From NCBI GenBank assembly GCA_001898335.1, contig MKTS01000001.1, positions 1 through 64,000 of the forward strand: DNA of 64,000 nt. The letters run 5' to 3'. Made by a program: the position numbers and the translations under genes. Within the stretch, counting starts at the first letter, position 1. Every line of letters begins with the position of its first letter. Under the pieces are notes generated by a model. That model did no database searches. It was not told where the DNA came from and was given only the letters and a program-made list of their open reading frames with translations. This document shows positions 59,503 to 64,000 of this stretch, in pieces. Origin of the DNA: Mucilaginibacter sp. 44-25. Its GTDB lineage: Bacteria > Bacteroidota > Bacteroidia > Sphingobacteriales > Sphingobacteriaceae.

Positions 59503-60336
59503 ATGCCGGTGTATATAGCGTCATTGAATTCGGGGAGTAACGGCAACTGTTATTATGTTGGTAATGAGCATGAAGCAGTATTGATAGATGCTGGCATCTC
59601 CTGCCGCGAAACAGAAAAGCGCATGCTCAGGCTTGGCCTTTCCATCAAAAAAATTAAAGCCATTTTTATTTCTCATGAGCATAGCGACCATATTCGTGGT
59701 TTGGCAGTGCTGGCAAAAAAATATAGTTTGCCTGTTTACGTTACCGATGGTACCGTTCATCATTGCGGCGATGTACCGCGCGAACTGTGCTTTAGTTTGA
59801 GATCATACGAATCGGTACAAATAGGGAATTTACAGGTAATGCCTTTCCCCAAGCATCATGACGCGGTTGAGCCGCACAGTTTTATGATCACCAATGGCGA
59901 CACCCGCATTGGTGTTTTCACGGATATAGGCGCGCCCTGCGAACACCTTATCCGCCATTTTACACAATGCCACGCGGTTTTCCTGGAGGCCAACTACGAT
60001 GAACAAATGCTGGAACAGGGCAGGTACCCCTATTTTTTAAAGAAGCGCATCCGTGGCGGTAAGGGCCACCTCTCTAATAGGCAAGCCCTGGAGATGTTTA
60101 TAGCGCATAGGCCGCCGTACATGAGCCATGTGCTGCTGGCGCACCTCTCAAAAGATAATAACAACCCCGAACTGGCCGTACAACTCTTTGCCGAACATGC
60201 AGGCGCTACGCATGTAAGTGTCGCATCGAGATATGAGGAGAGCGAGATTTTTGTGATAGACCCACCACCGCTGGCACCGGGCGAAAGCCATTCGATTAAC
60301 CAGGTAACCGGCCAGTTTCAATTTGCTTTAAGCTGA
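59503..60336 (+). CDS. MBL-fold metallo-hydrolase (YycJ/WalJ-like)
   Basis: The ATG at 59503 gives 277 residues (MPVYIASLNSGSNGNCYYVG...). The metal motif is ISHEHSDHIRG (HxHxDH), with later His in PFPKHHDAVEP and VLLAHLSKDNN and Asp in FTDIGAP. This is the WalJ/YycJ group of exonuclease-like MBL proteins, linked to genome maintenance in Firmicutes. It overlaps the next gene's ATG by one base (TGATG). Confidence 0.92.
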   Translation: MPVYIASLNSGSNGNCYYVGNEHEAVLIDAGISCRETEKRMLRLGLSIKKIKAIFISHEHSDHIRGLAVLAKKYSLPVYVTDGTVHHCGDVPRELCFSLRSYESVQIGNLQVMPFPKHHDAVEPHSFMITNGDTRIGVFTDIGAPCEHLIRHFTQCHAVFLEANYDEQMLEQGRYPYFLKKRIRGGKGHLSNRQALEMFIAHRPPYMSHVLLAHLSKDNNNPELAVQLFAEHAGATHVSVASRYEESEIFVIDPPPLAPGESHSINQVTGQFQFALS

Positions 60337-61028
60337 TGCTGGAGATCATTTATCGCGACGAACACCTGATCGCTATTAACAAGCCGCATGGCTTACTGGT
60401 ACACCGCTCATCCATAGCTGCTGACGTTTCCGAATTCGCCATCCAGATCCTGCGCGACCAGATAGGCCAAAAGGTTTATCCGGCCCACCGTATCGACCGA
60501 AAGACCGGAGGTGTACTGCTTTTCGCTTTAGATAAGGAAGCAGAAGTAGCTATGCAGCAAATGTTTATGAATAACCAGGTCAACAAAAAGTATCTGGCTA
60601 TTGTAAGGGGTTTTACGCCTGATGAGGAAACTATTGACTACCCCCTGCGAAAAGAGAATGGTACTTTACAGGATGCGCTTACCCGCTACCAAACACTCAA
60701 AAGAGCCGAACTCAATGTGCCTTTGGGTAAGCATGATACATCCAGATATTCGCTGGTTTTAGCTAAACCCGAAACAGGCCGCATGCACCAGTTACGAAAA
60801 CACTTCGCGCATGTTTTTCATCCCATTATCGGCGACCGCACGCACGGCTGTAATAAGCAGAACAAGTTATTCAAAGATAAATGGGAGATGGAAACCATGT
60901 TGCTACACGCGCTTGAAATCAGTTTCATCCATCCGGTTAGCGGGGTAGAAACGCGTATTTCCGCAGCGTTACAGCCTGATTTTAATGCCGCAATGCAATT
61001 AATGGGTTGGAGCAATGATGGTTGGTAG
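60336..61028 (+). CDS. truC: RluA-family pseudouridine synthase, TruC-like
   Basis: A 230-residue protein without an S4 domain. It begins LEIIYRDEHLIAINKPHGLL; the catalytic Asp is in YPAHRIDRKTGGVLLFALDK; the closing motif is KPETGRMHQLRKHFAHVFHP. This is the architecture of TruC, which makes pseudouridine 65 in tRNA(Ile1/Asp) of E. coli; the group is widely found in Bacteroidota. It is translationally coupled to the MBL gene. The exact target base is assumed from the family. Confidence 0.92.
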   Translation: MLEIIYRDEHLIAINKPHGLLVHRSSIAADVSEFAIQILRDQIGQKVYPAHRIDRKTGGVLLFALDKEAEVAMQQMFMNNQVNKKYLAIVRGFTPDEETIDYPLRKENGTLQDALTRYQTLKRAELNVPLGKHDTSRYSLVLAKPETGRMHQLRKHFAHVFHPIIGDRTHGCNKQNKLFKDKWEMETMLLHALEISFIHPVSGVETRISAALQPDFNAAMQLMGWSNDGW

Positions 61029-61030
61029 TG

Positions 61031-61038
61031 TATATTTG
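61031..61038 (+). promoter_or_regulatory. -7 promoter element of the DUF1456 gene
   Basis: TATATTTG is a perfect TAnnTTTG match, four bases before the ATG at 61043. The close spacing suggests a very short or leaderless transcript start. It overlaps the very end of the truC-like gene. Confidence 0.45.
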
Positions 61039-61042
61039 CACT

Positions 61043-61291
61043 ATGAGCAATAACGAGATCATGAAAAAGCTGCGCGTGGCCCTAAAGCTGCGCGATGAGG
61101 ATATCATCAATATCCTGGCCCTGGTGAATTTCCGAACTACTAAAACAGAGCTAAGCGCTATCTTTCGTGCCGAAGACCACCCCAACTTTGTGAAATGTAA
61201 GGACCAGTTATTGCGTAATTTTCTGAATGGCTTGGTGATCCACTTACGCGGCCCTATGCCGCCTAAAACGGAAGTCAAAAGTCAAAATTAA
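61043..61291 (+). CDS. Single-domain DUF1456 protein (YehS half)
   Basis: The ATG at 61043 gives 82 residues: MSNNEIMKKLRVALKLRDED, IINILALVNFRTTKTELSAI and FRAEDHPNFVKCKDQLLRNF, the DUF1456 pattern. E. coli YehS has two such domains; this one has only one. The C-terminus PKTEVKSQN runs into a segment with the repeated AAGTCAAAA, so the tail may be non-native. The function of the family is unknown. Confidence 0.88.
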   Translation: MSNNEIMKKLRVALKLRDEDIINILALVNFRTTKTELSAIFRAEDHPNFVKCKDQLLRNFLNGLVIHLRGPMPPKTEVKSQN

Positions 61292-61319
61292 AAAGTCAAA
61301 AATAGAAAGTCAGAATAAA

Positions 61320-61370
61320 ATGTCATTGCGAGCGCCAGCGTGGCAATCTCATAGGATAGTCTGACCTTCA
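61320..61370. repeat. Interspersed repeat of the TGTCATTGCGAG type
   Basis: TGTCATTGCGAGCGCCAGCG, then TGGCAATCTCATAGGATAG. The flanks (ATTGCGAG... and GGCAATCTC) are the two ends of a short interspersed repeat that is frequent in Bacteroidota genomes as far as I know. It lies between two converging genes and has no coding content. Confidence 0.6.
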
Positions 61371-61372
61371 AA

Positions 61373-61936
61373 CTAATCGCGTTGTATCAAACGTAATTTG
61401 CCTTCTTTCATCAGCCTTTGCTGTTCGGGACTAAAGGGCACGCGACCTCCAAAATCCTGCACCCAAAAGCGGTCTTTCTCGGCTACGCCCACTTCTTTAA
61501 AGCCGGGGTTCATGAGGTTCTTACAATGGCCTTCGCTTTTGAACCAGCCGGCCTGTACTTCATCTATAGTTTGTTGCCCAAAAGCGATATTTTCGCCGCT
61601 CATAAAGCTTTTCCAGCCTTTGAACTGGTAACCGGCCTGTACAATGCGGGTGGTCATGCTGCGTCCATCTTTGCTATCGTGGCTGAAGTAATTTCTACGG
61701 GCCATGTCTTTGGCATGCCCACGGGCGGCATCTTCCAGTTGGTTGTTCCACACGAGGGGCGGGGCTGGCGGGTACCAGGTACCACCACAATTGCAACCCC
61801 GTGTACGGGTTTGGTTGATGAGTTGTAGAAATCTGTCTTTGAAAGATGAATAGCCTTCGTCGTCCTGCCTGAAAGCCAATAACGATAATGTAAACGCGGC
61901 GGCCACTACACAAAATATGCTGATGTATCGCTTCAT
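61373..61936 (-). CDS. CAP/SCP-domain protein
   Basis: A 187-residue protein with an N-terminal signal or anchor (ISIFCVVAAAFTLSLLAF). The CAP domain has FLQLINQTRTRGCNCGGTWY, LVWNNQLEDAARGHAKDMAR, NYFSHDSKDGRSMTTRIVQA, SGENIAFGQQTIDEVQAGWF and HCKNLMNPGFKEVGVAEKDR. The two His and Glu of the CAP tetrad are in place. The Cys pair at CNCGG is common in Bacteroidota members. Function of bacterial CAP proteins is unknown. Confidence 0.94.
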   Translation of the reverse strand: MKRYISIFCVVAAAFTLSLLAFRQDDEGYSSFKDRFLQLINQTRTRGCNCGGTWYPPAPPLVWNNQLEDAARGHAKDMARRNYFSHDSKDGRSMTTRIVQAGYQFKGWKSFMSGENIAFGQQTIDEVQAGWFKSEGHCKNLMNPGFKEVGVAEKDRFWVQDFGGRVPFSPEQQRLMKEGKLRLIQRD

Positions 61937-61971
61937 ACCGGTATGACGCTTAACCCGCTTGTAGGTTTAAC

Positions 61972-62760
61972 TTACAGCTTAGCTTGTACAGGATAAACTG
62001 CGGCCAGCTTGCGTACCGAAGTGGTGTTGAGCTTAGCGAGCTTTTTTACGGGTGTGGTCCTCTTCTTCTTGATGGGCTCCGTTTTCTTAACGATCACCGA
62101 ATCCCTGGGCATGGTTTCGGCCAATTGTTTATCGGCCTGTATCTGCTGTAGCTTTTCGTTGATCTCCGCTACACGCTTTGATGCGATATCACCTTTATCC
62201 GTCTGATTGAGCCGGTTGTATAAGAAAGCATAACTCTGTTGTACAAGTGCTTCTTCCCGTAGCAGGTTGTTTTTTACCGATAGGTTAAGCGCATCGTTAA
62301 GGTCGCGCATAGCCAGTTTGGCTTCTTTATTGTCCATTTTTACGTTGGCCAGTTTCACCAGGGTCATTACCACAGATGCCACATCATTCCGTTTGCGTGA
62401 AATGTTTTTTGATTGCAGTAGAAACCATTTAGCCTGGCTGTAACGGTGCTGCGCGGTATAAACCTTGGCCAGGTCATCAAAGCAGCGCCTCATGCCTAAG
62501 GTGTCCTCGTAAAACGAATAATTATGCAAAGCCTGTAATGACCAGTGTATGGCTTCCGTTTGATAATAGTTGCGCAGGTTGCGGTTAACTATCGTGTCGA
62601 ACTTAAGGTATTCAGCTGCGATCTGGGTATAGATAGGGCCCTTAAGTGTATCATTTGTAGTGTTTTGTAGCTTATGCTTCAAGCTGTCTAACGCATCGTT
62701 ATTGGCTTTACAAACAAATGTAACGGCTACTAAACAAATAAGTGTAATTATCTTCTTCAT
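61972..62760 (-). CDS. Exported TPR-like protein
   Basis: A 262-residue protein with signal peptide (ends VTFVCKA). Residues 25-190 form amphipathic helices in TPR style (AIHWSLQALHNYSFYEDTLG, RCFDDLAKVYTAQHRYSQAK, AMRDLNDALNLSVKNNLLRE, EALVQQSYAFLYNRLNQTDK). The C-terminus is Lys/Thr-rich (KKRTTPVKKLAKLNTTSVRK), unlike other TPR proteins. Similar N-terminal parts occur before histidine kinases in Bacteroidota, but here no kinase follows. Confidence 0.78.
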   Translation of the reverse strand: MKKIITLICLVAVTFVCKANNDALDSLKHKLQNTTNDTLKGPIYTQIAAEYLKFDTIVNRNLRNYYQTEAIHWSLQALHNYSFYEDTLGMRRCFDDLAKVYTAQHRYSQAKWFLLQSKNISRKRNDVASVVMTLVKLANVKMDNKEAKLAMRDLNDALNLSVKNNLLREEALVQQSYAFLYNRLNQTDKGDIASKRVAEINEKLQQIQADKQLAETMPRDSVIVKKTEPIKKKRTTPVKKLAKLNTTSVRKLAAVYPVQAKL

Positions 62761-62975
62761 CTGGTGATTTGATTCCGGATAAGTATGTTATTCAACTTAT
62801 TCAAAATGCGTGCCCCGATTAGTTATTGATGTTGCAGGGGAGGCGCAAATTACAATAAACTAACATAAATACCTAATTGTATTGATTAATAAGTATTTAC
62901 AGGATAATGTAGAAGTATTAATGAAGATTAATACGGAAGTTAAAATGCGGTGACAAGTATATTTTACTGTACAGT

Positions 62976-63914
62976 TTAGCGGATAACGGCCTCGTACCTG
63001 CCCAAAAAATCCCTGAATTTCTTAGATGCCGATAACAATAAGTTGAAGAGCAGAATACCCAACCCGGCACATAGTATGCCTGCCAGTACATCTAATACAT
63101 AATGATGGCTTGCATAAACTGCTGTGAACCAAATGCCTATCATTACTAATCCAAAGAAAATGTTAACCCAACCCAGGCGGTTTTTGATACCGTAATAGAG
63201 TACCACAATGGGGTATGACGAATGCAGTGAAGGCATAGCGGCAAACACGTTAGAGCCCTTCTCGTAAATAGATTTGAACAGGGAAATATGGAAGAGCCTG
63301 TCAAACCTCGAGAGGCCGGCTGTACTACCTTGTGTTAACGGATGAAAATTTAAGCCATGGTATTGCACATACCAGGGTGGTGCAGCCGGGTAAGCATAGT
63401 ATACCACAAAGCCCAGCAGGTTCACCAATACAAAGGTTAGCGAGAAATAAAGGAACTGCCTTTTATTCTTAAAAAATAAATAAGCCGCGAAGGCAAGCGG
63501 TACCGGTATCCAGCATAGATAAAAGAAGCCGGTAATAGCATCCAGGAAGTCGGTGCTTTGCATGCGCAGGTACTCGTTAGGGGTAACCGTTTTACCCTGA
63601 ACGCTGATGCCGAAAATATCTTTTTCGGCGCCGTAAAGACCACCTACAGCTACATCATTGTAGTTGTAATTGGGAAAAGCCTTCATGTAATCAAAAATGA
63701 TCCAGTATACAATAAAGATGGTAAAGCCCAGGATAAACTTCCGGGTAACTACAGAGGCGTAAAAGAGTACGTTAAAAATACCTATGAGTACCAGCTGGTC
63801 CGTTTTAAAACCAACCAGCAGGCAGGAGAGTATCAGGTATGCAACAGATACACCGGTAACAATGCTGACGCTTTTGGCATTGATACGGATATCATTGCTA
63901 TGCGCATTAGTCAT
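62976..63914 (-). CDS. PAP2-family membrane enzyme, inositol phosphorylceramide synthase-like
   Basis: A 312-residue protein with about six membrane helices. PAP2 motifs: GFVVYYAYPAAPPWYVQYHG, then MPSLHSSYPIVVLYYG (C2-type Ser-His) and AVYASHHYVLDVLAGILCAG (C3-type His-x3-Asp). The spacing and the 'YPAAPPW' stretch are as in AUR1/IPC-synthase-like PAP2 proteins, which transfer phospho-head groups to ceramide. It overlaps the stop of a fatty-acid hydroxylase gene by eight bases, supporting a role in sphingolipid head-group synthesis (inferred). Confidence 0.85.
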   Translation of the reverse strand: MTNAHSNDIRINAKSVSIVTGVSVAYLILSCLLVGFKTDQLVLIGIFNVLFYASVVTRKFILGFTIFIVYWIIFDYMKAFPNYNYNDVAVGGLYGAEKDIFGISVQGKTVTPNEYLRMQSTDFLDAITGFFYLCWIPVPLAFAAYLFFKNKRQFLYFSLTFVLVNLLGFVVYYAYPAAPPWYVQYHGLNFHPLTQGSTAGLSRFDRLFHISLFKSIYEKGSNVFAAMPSLHSSYPIVVLYYGIKNRLGWVNIFFGLVMIGIWFTAVYASHHYVLDVLAGILCAGLGILLFNLLLSASKKFRDFLGRYEAVIR

Positions 63915-64000
63915 TCTGTTTTTTAATGAAATCTGAGTTAAACACCTTGTCCCACATTGGAGAGCTTACGCCATAACCTTTGGTAGGGTCCTGGTAATGG
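63907..64000 (-). CDS. Fatty-acid hydroxylase / sterol desaturase family protein, C-terminus (partial)
   Basis: Only the last 30 codons are in the window: HYQDPTKGYGVSSPMWDKVF, then NSDFIKKQND and the stop. 'HHxxxPxKGYGVSSPxWD' is the characteristic end of the fatty-acid hydroxylase family, including the His of the last His box. The gene runs off the window. Its stop overlaps the PAP2 start (ATGACTAA), so the two form an operon. Confidence 0.75.
   Translation of the reverse strand, partial: HYQDPTKGYGVSSPMWDKVFNSDFIKKQND

Overview
The window reads as chromosome of a Bacteroidota bacterium, most likely Sphingobacteriaceae (Mucilaginibacter/Pedobacter-like). The evidence is the family content (NIPSNAP, TIGR02757, DUF5655 and DACNV proteins, GH29 and GH18 lipoproteins), promoters of the TAnnTTTG type, a general lack of strong Shine-Dalgarno sites, RHS proteins of the DUF6443 class, and the start of a sphingolipid-type gene set at the right edge. 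Species is inferred from gene families only; no search could be run.

Layout. (1) 1-1504: the 3' end of an RHS polymorphic-toxin gene whose variable tail looks caspase-like, plus a small exported protein. (2) 1951-13285: a complete type II secretion / type IV pilus-like machine in two half-operons meeting tail to tail. The plus half holds an FN3-like lipoprotein, a GspC-like protein, a YwqK/MORN protein, a GspK-like protein, two pseudopilins and GspF. The minus half holds GspG, prepilin peptidase, GspE, secretin GspD, GspL-like and GspM-like proteins. (3) 13917-23110: divergent from the minus half, a tail-fibre-like protein, a 1360-aa SpvB/TcB-like shell protein, a 1281-aa full-length RHS toxin and a membrane immunity candidate. 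(4) 23111-29900: an array of four displaced RHS C-terminal toxin cassettes, each preceded by a copy of a conserved spacer with hairpins and followed by its own immunity candidate. One cassette is intact; the others are interrupted by stops or frameshifts, including a lipase-type toxin whose catalytic triad can still be read. (5) 29911-39700: a LytTR two-component system, a 44-aa Thr/Ser-rich peptide gene, XRE and Crp/Fnr regulators, an unusual lipoprotein, and an integration module (RteC-like protein, excisionase-like HTH, tyrosine recombinase, zinc-finger HTH) abutting the 3' end of mnmE. The intergenic region there has a phased TAAG repeat array and a diverged fragment of the mnmE 3' end. 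(6) 39746-64000: ordinary chromosome, with mnmE, a nucleoid-associated protein, GH18 and GH29 glycosidases, fabF-like KAS, a pirin/dioxygenase/esterase/GNAT quinone-detoxification-type operon, a DACNV-DAC protein, WalJ-like MBL and TruC-like genes, and a PAP2 / fatty-acid hydroxylase pair.

How it fits together. The most interesting inference is that the secretion machine and the RHS toxins form one system. RHS toxin genes lie on both sides of the Gsp locus, one toxin operon is divergent from the Gsp minus operon across a shared 631-bp region, and all three large partners carry Sec signal peptides, which would bring them to the periplasm where a T2SS picks up cargo. The orphan cassette array would then be a reservoir of alternative toxin tips and immunities. 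This is inference from gene order and sequence motifs, not demonstrated.
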